Made by a program: the position numbers and the translations under genes. From positions 1 to 64,000 of the forward strand of contig JAOTOL010001235.1 in the NCBI GenBank assembly GCA_034440575.1: a DNA stretch of 64,000 nucleotides. The letters run 5' to 3'. The notes below the pieces were generated by a model that was given only the letters and a program-made list of their open reading frames with translations, did not search any database and was not told the DNA's origin. The first letter of the stretch is position 1. Each line of letters begins with the position of its first letter. This document shows positions 53,628 through 64,000 of this stretch, one piece after another. Origin of the DNA: Imbricaverruca yamaguchii. Its lineage: Eukaryota > Arthropoda > Thecostraca > Neoverrucidae.

Positions 53628-53770
53628 ACGCCGTTAGTTGCCAATATCACACCGTCAGTTGTCAATATCACGCTGTCAGTTGCCAATATCACACCGTCAG
53701 TTGTCAATATCACACCGTCAGTTGTCAATATCACGCCGTTAGTTGCCAATCACACCGTCAGTTGTCAACC
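53628..53770. repeat. 21-bp tandem repeat
   Basis: About 6.5 units of TTGTCAATATCACACCGTCAG with TTGCC and ACGCCG variants. Confidence 0.88.
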
Positions 53771-55039
53771 AACGCTGAGTTTAGGTTTTCTGCGGGAAGC
53801 GGATGGACATTTTCGGTCAGCTGCACGATGGTGTTCTGTTACGCTTTTGAGAACAGCCAAATGTGCACTTTTAGTGATACCTGTGCAGTGGCCAGGAGGT
53901 GGGTGTTCTTTCGCTGTTAGACTGCCAGGTTATTTGCTAAGTCAGTTGTAGGTTGTAAGTAATGAGATGAAGGCACGGGCATAAGAGCATGCTGTCAGGT
54001 GGAGCGAAAGCCATTTTTTAAAAAGACGTATGGTAGCTGCAGACTAGAAAGTGAGAACCATGGTCGCTGGCCTCATCATACATCATCATGCATCTACGAT
54101 CACGGCTGCAAGTCTTAAAGAGCGCACCTCACGTGCAGAGGTTCTGACAGAGGTGCTGGCGAAACATCCAGTGTCTCTATCACTCGTCCAACAGCGCCAC
54201 CAAACACCGCAATGTTTTCACACCATTGTCATTGAAACGAGCAGCGGCCCACACAAAACCCGCCGCCGGATCACAAACAGAGGGGGGGGGGGAGCGGCGG
54301 CCCGCCGGCACGGCCAAATGAACAACGTCGCCTCCGGCTCAGTGGCGGCAGGTGGGGGGGGGGGACACCGGCCCTCAGCCCAACCGCCTCCGGAAGGGTT
54401 AAACCCAATACGAGTATTTTCACCGTGATTGACTGTCAGTTAAAACGCAGCTGCCACCTAATGTGATTAGAATTAGTCGTGCGTTAGGTCAGCTAAGGAT
54501 TAGCGCTCGATCGGTCGGGAGGCTCTCCCCCGGCTCTCGTTTTCTCTTTCTCTCGCGACTCGGCTGCCTGGGTGGGGTGAGAACGGCGGGGCAGGAGTGG
54601 GCCGGTCGATCGGCAGATCCGTGCATGCTGGCCATGTCCTGTTCCCGTCTACTGCTCCTGTCTACGTTTCCCGCTACTGTCCCTGATTACCGTCCATGTT
54701 CTGTTACTAGCTACTTTTTCTGTCTGCTGTATCTGGTTATTGTCCGTGTCCATGTTTACGAGGATAGGGGATGCTTGTACTGAAGCACTACATGCGGAAA
54801 GTAATACTCTGGATGCTCCTTGGAAGATATGTTTACCATAGGATGAGAGACATTATTAGTTACACCTCTATTCAGGGGGAAGACACTTCGAATTATTTAT
54901 CACAAGAGTTGTTCAATAGTTGTTTTGCATAGCCGATGCCACAAGTAGAATGTATGCGTAGTTGGCCGAAAATCACTCCACCGATCCAAATTTTCACACA
55001 CATGCTCGTAACGCAGGCTGTGAACAGAATGGTCGAGCA
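53771..55039. other. No gene recognised
   Basis: CpG-rich, with G-runs at 54282-54292 and 54354-54364. Frames at 54051-54428 and 54463-54783 lack motifs. Confidence 0.5.
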
Positions 55040-55935
55040 CACAAGTCTAGACCAACATAACTGTAGTCGAGGGTCCAGCGTGTCGACAATGCTCGACATT
55101 ATCCAGTCTGTAGTCGAGGGCTCAGCCTCTAATCGAGGGCCCAGCCTGTAGTCGAGGGTTCAGCCTGTAGTCGAGGGTTCAGCCTCTAATCGAGGGCCCA
55201 GCCTGTAGTCGAGGGCTCAGCCTGTAGTCGAGGGCCCTAGCCTGTAGTCGAGGGCCCAGCCCTGGTCAGTGGGCCCAGCCTGTAGTCGAGGGCCCACTGT
55301 CGAGGGTCCAGCCTGTAGTCGAGGGTCCAGCCTGTAGTCGAGGGCCCAGCCTGTAGTCGAGGGCCCAGCCTGTAGTCGAGGGCCCAGCCTGTAGTCGAGG
55401 GCCCAGCCTGTAGTCGAGGGCCCAGCCTGTAGTCGAGGGCCCAGCCTGTAGTCGAGGGCCCAGCCTGTAGTCGAGGGCCCAACATGTCGGCAGTGTCTGA
55501 CACCGCCCAGCCTGTAGTTGAGGACCCAGCCTGTAGTCGAGAGCCCAGCCTGTAGTTGAGGGCCCATCCTGTAGTCGAGAGCCCAGCCTGTAGTCGAGGG
55601 CCCAGCCTGTAGTCGAGGGTCCAGCCTGTAGTCGAGGGCCCAGCCTGTAGTCGAGGGCCCAGCCTGTAGTCGAGGGCCCAGCCTGTAGTCGAGGGCCTAA
55701 CGTGTCGGCAATGCTCGACACCGCCCAGCCTGTAGTTGAGAACCCAGCCTGTAGTCGAGGGCCCAGCCTGTAGTCGAGGGCCCAGCCTGTAGTCGAGGGT
55801 CCAGCCTGTAGTCGAGGGCCCAGCCTGTAGTCGAGGGCCCAGCCTGTAGTCGAGGGTCCAGCCTGTAGTCGAGGGCCCAGCCTGTAGTCGAGGGCCCAGC
55901 CTGTAGTCGAGGGCCTAACGTGTCGGCAATGCTCG
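55040..55935. repeat. 19-bp minisatellite with higher-order period
   Basis: About 43 units of CAGCCTGTAGTCGAGGGCC. A spacer variant, AACGTGTCGGCAATGCTCGA with a CACCGCC end, returns near 55077, 55487, 55697 and 55917, marking a higher-order period of about 215 bases in the last part. Confidence 0.93.
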
Positions 55936-56355
55936 GCACATCCCAGCCAGCCGAGACCCTCCCCGTCTTACCACTAGCCGTACTTTGCCCCCCCCCCCGG
56001 AGGTAGACGACAGCAACAACACGCTGGTACACGGCAATAATTGGATTGGACACTGCTCTAATCGGCATATTTCTCGAGGTCTGAATACCTTCTATGACGG
56101 GATGTTGGTTAAAAACTAACACCTATGTTACTAGCTTTATCAGTTCAATGATTCTCTTTCCTCGCCAGATCGTATTTTCAGAATGGAGCAACTTAAAGCG
56201 GGCTTCTGAATTTGACGCTGGCTGGACCTGTCCGGTCACGCAAACAAAGGCGACACTGTCCGGCCATACTGTCCGGCCACACTGTCCGGCCACACAGCCC
56301 GGCCATGCCACCAGCAACTCCTACCCCCCCGCCACCTCATCCCCACACGCGCATG

Positions 56356-57219
56356 TTAATCCGTCCCGTCTCGGGGGGTCTTCAACCGTCCCACGTCAGG
56401 CTTTTCCGCGGATAGTGGACGAACGGCGCACGGCAGCGCGCCCAAATTTAGCATACCTTTTTCCACGTCAATTTCGCACGCTGTTTCAAAATTTTGATGT
56501 CAGGTCATCTAGGGTCAACGAGTTAGTCAAGGCGAAGTGAGGTCACCGCCAAAAACGTTTAAACAGACGTCACGCTTTAACGGATACAGATATTTTAATG
56601 AAACTTTCAGCGTTTGCTTATCTTTAGGGATGCAAGAAAACCTACGAGTTAATTTTATTTTCGTTTTTCAATACTTACACGCATACACGCCCATATATCC
56701 ACAGCACTATATTCAACTTCGCGCATTTGGCAAATTGTAGTTAAAATAGAGGATTTTGGCTAAAGTAAACACGTCCTATTAGGGAAAGTTGACTTCCAAC
56801 AACGTTTCTCGGCCTGCTCTACCCATTGGAAAAGGAAAATTAAAGAAAACTTGAAAACTCAAAATTTTGAAAATATAAAAATAATAATAATTTTTATTTT
56901 GGGGGACCATAAGACTTAAAGCCCTCGTCGATTTCGCTGTCCTTTTCTCATTCCAAATATTTTTTACATATCTTCCAAAAATGCACTCCCTACAGCCAAA
57001 AAACATAATGTAAGTTGTGAAAAGTCCTGAAAATCTACCCCCTGGTGACGTCACTTTTGGGGAAGTTATTTTGGCGGGTGGACCCGGACCCTCCTCGTCG
57101 AGCGTTTTCCGATGACACCTCTTTCGTTTTCGTGCGATCCTTAGTTTGGATTTTAGAGGGGGCTACTAACTGCAAGAGACGGGGTGTGAGGATCTGACCG
57201 GAAAGACGGCGCGGGTTAA
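56356..57219 (+). mobile_element. TTAA-bounded MITE (piggyBac-like), copy 3
   Basis: Starts TTAATCCGTCCCGTCTCGGG and ends GATCTGACCGGAAAGACGGC then GCGGGTTAA. Homologous to copies 1 and 2 throughout, but with a 34-base extra segment at 56682-56715 that is identical to 57954-57987. Confidence 0.85.
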
Positions 57220-57555
57220 TAGCCAGTCCTGGCGCTTGAATATAACCACGCACGGGCGCACGTTAATAACCAGTTCTTCATGCATGTCCGTCCCTGCCTT
57301 ATCTATAGGAGGCTCAGATCGGCCCAGCACATGTGCATCCCTGTCTTGTCGTTCGTCAGTCGGCTGAGATAGCTGGTCAGTCAAGCACAGTATACATGGT
57401 AGGAGCCAAATAATGACAAAGCTGTCGCATTGTGGCGATCCTATGGTCAACGTAGACAACGAACATCAGTGACTTTAGATTGCAGGCACTTGCCGCAGAC
57501 AGCTGACCATTGACCTAGTCTGATTTCCCGCCTGGCGGTAGGTAAGCAGCTGCAG
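57220..57555. other. No gene recognised
   Basis: Short unique spacer between MITE copy 3 and the next LINE. Confidence 0.5.
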
Positions 57556-60101
57556 GTGACACTGGGACTCTCGACACGGTGTGCGGCAGAGGCCAACAAA
57601 GACCATCATTCAAAGCCATAACACTCCGACATAACAACGATACCATCACAGATCAACAGATAGTCGCAGACCTCTTTGCCAACACCTGTCATCATCATGT
57701 AACAACAATACCATCACAGATCCACAGGTAGTCGCAGACCTCTTTGCCAACACCTGTCATCATCATATAACAACAATACCATCACAGATCCACAGGTAGT
57801 CGCAGACCTCTTTGCCAACACCTGTCATCATCATGTAACAACAATACCATCACAGATCCACAGGTAGTCGCAGACCTCTTTGCCAACACCTGTCGTCATC
57901 ATATAACAACAATACCTTCAACACTTCCACTTGACAACGCTGCCCCAATTAGTCATACACGCCCATATATCCACAGCACTATATTCACACTGACGGAACT
58001 ACGATTCGCAATTTCAGAAACAGGCAACACAAGCATAGAACTAAACAACATGCACTGCTCATTCTTCGAACACCTTTCGACACAGACACTATACGCCATC
58101 CTCGACACATACAACAGAACATGGAAAACTGACATATAACATCAATCTTGGCTACACGCCCTTCTCATACCCATCCCTAATCCAAACACTGACCGAATTA
58201 TTTGCGACTTATGCCACCCTATTGCCCAAGCCAGCTCTTTTCATACACTTTTTGAACGCCTTGTTAAAAAACGTCTTCTCTGTATTCTCCAAAAAAAGAT
58301 AATCTCTCCTTTCCAATGAGGCTTCATACCGGACAGGTCTTGTCTCGCCAATCTCACCCATCTTACCATACATATCCAGGAAGTGGCGGCGAGGAAACGC
58401 TATACTGCCACCGTCTTCCCGGACCTAAAACACGCCTACGACACCATCACCTATTACAACATTATTGCAGCACTTGTATAGCATGAGCATACAGGGACCG
58501 CTAGTACATTATCTCCACTTCTGCTCACCAAATCGTTCATTTCAAGTCGAAATTGGACTCACACCTCAAATATTAAATTCCCACCACTGGTTTAATGCAA
58601 AGTTCATTTATCAGCCTCTTCTATTAATTCTCGAGTTAAACTAGGTCATCACAGACATCTCAGTCAAAATTGACCTTTATGCTGACGTCGTCGTTCTATG
58701 GACTTCAAACAAAACACCAGTTTACGCACTTACAACACTACAACGCACTTACAGAACTGCACAACAAACTCCGTTCCTAAGCTTATACGTTGTGTCACAC
58801 AAATATAATTGCATTATTTTCGGCTACAAACAACACACAGATACACAACCATATAGATTAGGCCACACACCCATACCCTTCGTTAGGGCGTGACAATTAT
58901 TAGCCATTACATTTCATCGACGACTCACCCTTTCGCCACACATCTTAAAACATCCAAAAACACACCTTAAAAAGTCAACCTTTTTGAGCATTATCCGGCA
59001 CATCCTGAGGATCTGACCGAAATACACTCACAACTTATTAGACAACAGCCATGTGCTCAATCGCTCAAAATTCGCACTAAACGCAAACACCAACTAATGA
59101 AAGCACAACCACTCAAGACAGCAATAGCATGCCGCATACAACTGCACGCGCACAACCTACACACCACTGTTACCACTCCCCAACCACTCCCACTGCCACA
59201 CGCTTTCTCACAGACAAACCAAAACACACCTACACGGACGTAGAAGTACAGCAACTCTTTCGGCAATTCCTACCACAATACCCAAATTACAACACCATCT
59301 ACACCGACGGCACCAAACCACATACACCACAGCAGACGGGCAGAGCGGTACAGCACCGCTCCGGGTCATCTTGTGCGCCAGTCTGCTGGACACAGCATCC
59401 TCATACACCGCAGAACTATACGCAAATTTATCTTCGTGCACAACTATCTACAACACAAAAATTTGACACAACGTTATAGCTACAAACACCAAATCAGCAA
59501 TACAAGCATAGCGCCATACCATATTTCCAAACACTGTCATTCCAAAATATATCGCAGGCATAACAAATTAAAGCACTTCAACGACCACTTCTTCTTTGAA
59601 TCCTAAGCTTCCTTGAACGTACGTGACAGCGAGCACGCAGACACCAAAGCAAACTTAGCCAAAACACTATTACAAACCACACAATGCCCCTATTCACAAT
59701 GTGACTCCTACCACACAATTCACCAGGTAATCAACCAACGTATTCAACAAAAGCGGGACACCACAAGAACACATGTCCACAAAATACACCCCAAACACGA
59801 ACACTGGAACACCGATAATCAAACCAAAAGACATCAGGAACGCACACTAACAGGCTTACTCATCGGGCACACAAACCTCAATCACTTCATACTGAAACGC
59901 TCACGACAACAATGCACAAAATGTCACCAGCCACCTACCATCAAACAAATACTCAACCGCAGCACCAAGTACACCAACGACAGACAACATATCAAAAACT
60001 ACTACGCCACAAACAATATTCCACTAAACATTGTCATCCTTCTTAACAGTACTACACAAGCATATCTTCCACTTTCTTTCAACTACACACATTTTTCGTG
60101 A
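57556..60101 (+). mobile_element. I-type LINE remnant (RT, RNase H, C-terminal finger)
   Basis: In order: DQQIVADLFANTC (57655), an internal 68-bp x 4 duplication (about 57605-57905), a linker (LTELRFAISETGN), RT pieces NTDRIICDLCHPIAQASSLF, FERLVKKRLL and DRSCLANLTHLT (58190-58370), LKHAYDTITYYN (58428), ADVVVLW in place of YADD (58683), an RNase H start YTDGTK (59302), and a C-terminal HTNLNHFILKRSRQQCTKCH ending at 60101. Stops and shifts are frequent. Codon use is very C/A-rich. Confidence 0.8.
57605..57908 (+). repeat. About 68-bp x 4 duplication inside LINE
   Basis: ATAACAACAATACCATCACA...TAGTCGCAGACCTCTTTGCC...AACACCTGTCATCATCAT recurs four times, almost identical, inside what was LINE coding sequence. 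Confidence 0.9.
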
Positions 60102-61390
60102 CCTGTGATATAAAAGGTGAAAAATGAAATGGTCTGCAAAATGAAATGAAGACAGGAATACCAACTCAGAAAAGCAAACATTAGGTGAGTTAAAAAATAA
60201 AAGAGAGAAAAAAACAAGTGTTAAGAAACACAAACAAAAAGAAACGAACGTTCCACAAAGGGTATAATTTGTTCCTGCAACGTTAACTGTTTTGTGTCGA
60301 TGTACCGTTCCCATCTCACCCTCGACACCCCATACCCCGAACTGGCACCATCCGGACCAGCAACTCGTCACTACCTCATCATATACGGTCTGTCAACAAC
60401 TCCACAACTCCAGATCTACTACAACTCCCTCCAACTCTACTCATTTCTATTCATCTATCTTCAAGACATCATTCAACTACGCCTCCCGTCGACGCCCTTC
60501 AGGCTAACTATGCGAATCATTCTTGCCTACTCTACTTGTCCAAATATTCCTGGCACCACCTTACCCTACCTCTCAACATTGCACAACCACACGCACAGAG
60601 CAACAGCCGACATCACCCACACATTGGCAGGCTGGCTAAATTCAACAATAGGGCCATTCACTCAGACCACTTCAAATGGCACCATGTTCCAGAAAATTGA
60701 ACCAAATGTAACTGTGCACGAGACTAAAATATTCAACCTGATACTCTCCTCAGACCAAACAAACTGCTATCTCGAATGTTTCGGAAATATAGTTATATTT
60801 GGTCTGAGTTCGGGTCTGTTTCCGAATTTGTGCATGCTCGCCAGAGGAAGTGACCTTCTTTTGCGATTCACTGGGTCCCCTGTGGCTGAAGCAGGTTAAT
60901 TCCTTCGCGAAGAGCTTCTTTTAGCCCTACCAACGCAACAAATGTGGCAAACTAGCGCAATGACATTTCAGAGGTCACCCAGGGTCAGTGATCTCATTTG
61001 ACGTCTCGCTTACCTTCTCCGCCGGCAACCACCGCCAACTCCGTCAACATTTGACGGTTGGCGACGTGCACTGTCCTCTCGTACATGCCAGGCTCACGAG
61101 TCTCGGCGCAGGTGCCACATCGAATGTGAATCGATCATTTACCGGACACTGCGTAACCGAGTGAAATCCGTGTTCGCAAAAGCCAGGCGTGCCACTGTGT
61201 GTGCGCGCAAATGTCGGCAGGTCGTGCCAGCTTCTGGCGCGGTATCCGTGAGTTTGTGCTCCGACCTCGGGGACGAGGGGGGGGACGCTGTGAAGGGCTT
61301 AGCGGCGACAGTGGCAGACGACCTTAACCGTCACCTTTCAGTCCGTGGGCCCACGCATCGCGGCTGACCTCACGGCTGACAGCCGCGGCG
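60102..61390. other. Unrecognised ORF region
   Basis: A 201-codon frame (60294-60899) has no motif I know; it could be LINE-derived or chance in C-rich DNA. CTCAGACCAAA (60749) and TTTGGTCTGAG (60798) form an 11-bp inverted repeat. The rest is unique. Confidence 0.35.
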
Positions 61391-61890
61391 CCCCCTTCGC
61401 TCACCCCACCGCAGCTGCCTAGTGTGACCACCACCGACCTTCGGTCACACGCCGTGACCCTACCTGAACTGTCTCGGGTCAACCACACCCCACCCCACCG
61501 CAGCTGCCTAGTGTGACCACCACGATCTTCGGTCGTCTCACAATCGAAAGGTTGTGCGTTCGGCCTCACCTGTCGCTACTCTTCGCCCGCGACCAATTGG
61601 CGTGGGAGATTGGCGACGCTACGTGACTCAACGGTCGATGTGTCGTAAAACCAATAACCAACCAACCAACCAACCAACCAACCAACCAACCAACAAACCA
61701 ACCGATATTGGGTTACACACCGTGACCCGACCTGAACTGTCCCGGACTATCCCACCCCACCCCACCGCGGCCGTGGGGTGTGACCACTGCCGACCTTCGG
61801 TTACACGCCGTGACCCTACCTGAACTGTCTCGGACCATCCCCACCCCACCCCACCGCGGCCGTGGGGTATGACCACCGCCGACCTTCTGC
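61391..61890. repeat. 89-bp minisatellite interrupted by a SINE
   Basis: Units with ACACGCCGTGACCCTACCTG, AACTGTCTCGG and a CACCCCACCCCACCGCGGCC end occur about twice before (61391-61524) and twice after (61706-61890) the SINE at 61525-61705. Confidence 0.82.
61525..61705 (+). mobile_element. tRNA-derived SINE family A with (CCAA)n tail
   Basis: It has a T-arm-like GGTTGTGCGTTCGGCCTCAC, the shared body CCCGCGACCAATTGGCGTGG and GGCGACGCTACGTGACTC, tail GGTCGATGTGTCGTAAAACC, then about nine CCAA units. The A box is not clear. Confidence 0.8.
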
Positions 61891-62039
61891 TGCGCGCCCT
61901 GGTCCCACATGAACTGTCTACTGCCATGCGTGACCTGTTTTCGTCGAGAGCGGTTGGTGTCGACGGCGTAACACTGCTCTCAACAACTTTTTTTTTGCTG
62001 TTATCGGGCTTCGTTTACTTTACCTCATCAATACTTTTG

Positions 62040-63290
62040 TTGTCTCTTGCGTGTTTTCTGCCTCGTAGAACATATTATCTGCTGTTCCACTTGACAAATC
62101 TGGGCCTCGCGATGTCGCTAGTAAGCTCTGCTCTGCGCCTATCTTCCAAGGTGTGTCCAAGTTGTGAGAAAAGGTGGTCTGTGCTCAGCTGTCCTCTTAT
62201 CTGGTCACTAATCACACGCCTGTTTCTTCCCGGCGTGCCTGCAGGCCGTGACTTTCAGGGGAGGACGCCTTCGTCCACGGTGATCCGAGGTGGTTCCACG
62301 GCTACCTCACTAACCGTTAGCAGATGGCGAGGGCCGGCTGCTTATCACCTCCACTATTCCATGGTGTCACACAGAAATCCCTGGCCGGCCACTTGCTATT
62401 CAGCATATTTGCGAATGACCTGCCAGCTTACCTTCTATGCGAACGTCTAGTATACTGTGCCGACAACGCCTAGCTGCTATACTCTGCACATCCTGATAAA
62501 TTACTTGTCTTGAAATCCCAGCAGAAGAGGACTATCCCTCCTGCCCAGTCCTACTTCACATCAAACTCCTTGAAGACGAGCCCCATAAAACCACTGCTAC
62601 CTGTCGGCACGGGCCATTCCCTCAAGAAATCCACATCCTACAAGTACGCCATTGGCCGTCACTTCTAGCCCCCTCGCCATTCGTGAAAATGCTGTGGATC
62701 ACAATGGACCCTGTGATATCCTGGGAGAATCACATATCCAACGTTGCCAAAAAGTATGCACAACTCCATCCTGTTCAGTTTCCACAAAATATGTTACCAT
62801 CTCACAGCCAAGGCTCGCAAACTCTGGATTAAGGGCCACGCCTTCCAACATGTCCTATGCTGTCCCTCCGTTTGGGGTGAGGCCGCCATATGCCACATTG
62901 GAAGAGTGCAGAAGGCGACAGACTTCGCGGCAATGCTCGTCTCTGGGTCTTGCCGTCTCTGGGGCTCGCATCTCGCCGCCACTAACGCCGCTGGACTGGG
63001 CGCAGTGCGCGTGATGCTGTCATTCACAGCGATAACATCGCCGCGTTTAGGACCGACCCTCAACAACGCAGGCAACTAAAACGATCCCGCCTCTATTCAG
63101 GTGGCGGCCGGAAGTCTCGTGCGACGGTGGCTGGGGCTCTGGAGCCTCCGCCCCCGCCTGAGTAAGTCCCGCAGAACTTTCCTCTTCCGGGCAGCCTCGT
63201 CCTGGGACGCACTGCCACCGGCCACCACCGCTTCTGGGACACGAAGCGAGTTTGTTCCAACACTGAACCACAACATCTCCTAAACTGACT
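62040..63290 (+). mobile_element. LINE reverse transcriptase remnant (no RNase H)
   Basis: Decayed RT: GVTQKSLAGHLLFSIFANDLP (62348-62410, from GVPQGSxLGPLLF) and YCADNA (about 62455, the former YADD), then WGEAAICHIGRVQKATDFAA (62872-62930) and a C-terminal SKSRRTFLFRAASSWDALPP ending at 63281. This C-terminus is usual for CR1/jockey relatives lacking RNase H. Several stops. Distinct from copies A and B. Confidence 0.78.
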
Positions 63291-63514
63291 GGGCGTGCCC
63301 CTCAGTGCTTTATCCTTTTACCGATCCTTTACTGCGCCCGCTTACGCTCATTGTTGTGTAGTTTTTATTTTCTACTGTAATAACTCAAACTGCATATTAA
63401 TCCATTCTATGAAACTGGTTTATTGTTAGTGCATCGAATTCAAAATGACTGCCTGAGCTTCAGCTCACGCAAAGTTATTTTAATTCAATGTCCTTGTAAC
63501 AAACATGCAGACGG
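63291..63514. other. No gene recognised
   Basis: AT-rich spacer, probably the LINE 3' flank. Confidence 0.45.
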
Positions 63515-63792
63515 TAGCTGATAATACACAGACAGCAGATGGCTATATATAGACGGCTGCTGACAGTATACAGACGGCTGTTGACAGTATACAGACGGCA
63601 GCTAATACTGTGTAGACGGCGGATGACTATATACAGACGGCTGCTGACAGTATATAGACAGCAGCTAATACTATATAGACGGCAGATGACTATATACAGA
63701 CGGCTGCTGACAGTATACAGACAGCAGCTGGTACTATATCGACGACAGATGACTATATACAGACGGCTACTGGCAGTATACGGATGGATGCT
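63515..63792. repeat. 22-bp minisatellite with 66-bp higher-order unit
   Basis: Three related 22-mers (ATACAGACGGCTGCTGACAG, ATAGACAGCAGCTAATACT and ATAGACGGCAGATGACT types) repeat in fixed order. Both strands have open frames through it. Confidence 0.88.
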
Positions 63793-64000
63793 GCGACGGC
63801 AGGGATGTGGTTTTATATATCTTTGAATGTGTAAATTCCTCCTCAATGTTGGCTTCTCCCCCCCCCCTCTCCCAATAATTTCAACATTTGACATGGGACC
63901 CTTTGGATTGCACCTCCAATCCATTTTGGCTTTCTCATTTCCTTCATGTGCTTTGCTTCCCTTTCTTCCTCACCAAAAAACAAACAAAAATACAGAAACA
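63793..64000. other. No gene recognised
   Basis: Unique sequence to the window end, with a C-run at 63860-63867. Confidence 0.5.

Noticed and set aside
50828..53951. Three overlapping + strand ORFs of 790-920 codons
   Set aside because: They are the three frames of one 34-bp repeat without stops; unit length is not a multiple of three and no domain or start context supports any frame.
60294..60899. 201-codon ORF as a host gene
   Set aside because: No motif, biased C/A-rich composition beside a LINE; left as unrecognised.
61869..62450. 193-codon ORF with hydrophobic segment as a membrane protein
   Set aside because: It starts in a minisatellite and runs over a decayed LINE RT read in another frame.

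Overview
This window is eukaryotic DNA: intron-split coding sequence with GT/AG junctions, many non-LTR retrotransposon remnants, tRNA-derived SINEs, a TTAA-bounded MITE family and an exceptional load of minisatellites. Short CCTAA runs and the CR1/I-type LINE content suggest an arthropod (crustacean or chelicerate), but the sequence does not fix the species. The long ORFs here are mostly open frames of tandem arrays, not genes.

Only one host gene is convincing: a + strand homologue of TEX10/Ipi1, a HEAT-like scaffold of the PELP1-TEX10-WDR18 (Rix1) complex that matures the 60S ribosomal subunit. Eight coding exons (20881-34919) join with matching phases at every junction and give about 635 residues; the C-terminal third of the vertebrate protein is not seen. 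The introns are full of minisatellites, and several arrays are tandem copies of the gene's own splice junctions plus exon-edge sequence: acceptors of exons 4, 6, 7 and 8, donors of exons 4, 5 and 7. Two of them (27-bp units before exon 7, 30-bp units after exon 5) keep the reading frame and could give in-frame length variants.

Layout: 1-3569 a broken CR1 LINE with the end of its esterase ORF1 and an EN-RT ORF2; 3.6-12.1 kb decayed repeats, a SWIM zinc-finger fragment, a tRNA SINE and 3.5 kb of degenerate satellite; 12.1-16.6 kb a minus-strand CR1 copy preceded by an inverted, progressively A-rich corrupted copy of itself (probable fold-back artefact); 16.6-22.7 kb AT-rich, CpG-poor DNA with MITE copy 1 and TEX10 exon 1; 22.7-34.9 kb CpG-rich TEX10 exons 2-8; 35.0-37.4 kb a jockey/I-like LINE with an inverted segment; 37.4-42.7 kb minisatellites including a 0.87-kb heptamer array; 42.7-48.2 kb LINE 3' ends and MITE copy 2; 48.2-56 kb further arrays, the largest a 2.25-kb 34-bp array; 56.3-57.2 kb MITE copy 3; 57.5-64 kb two more LINE remnants, a SINE inside an 89-bp array, and a 22-bp minisatellite.
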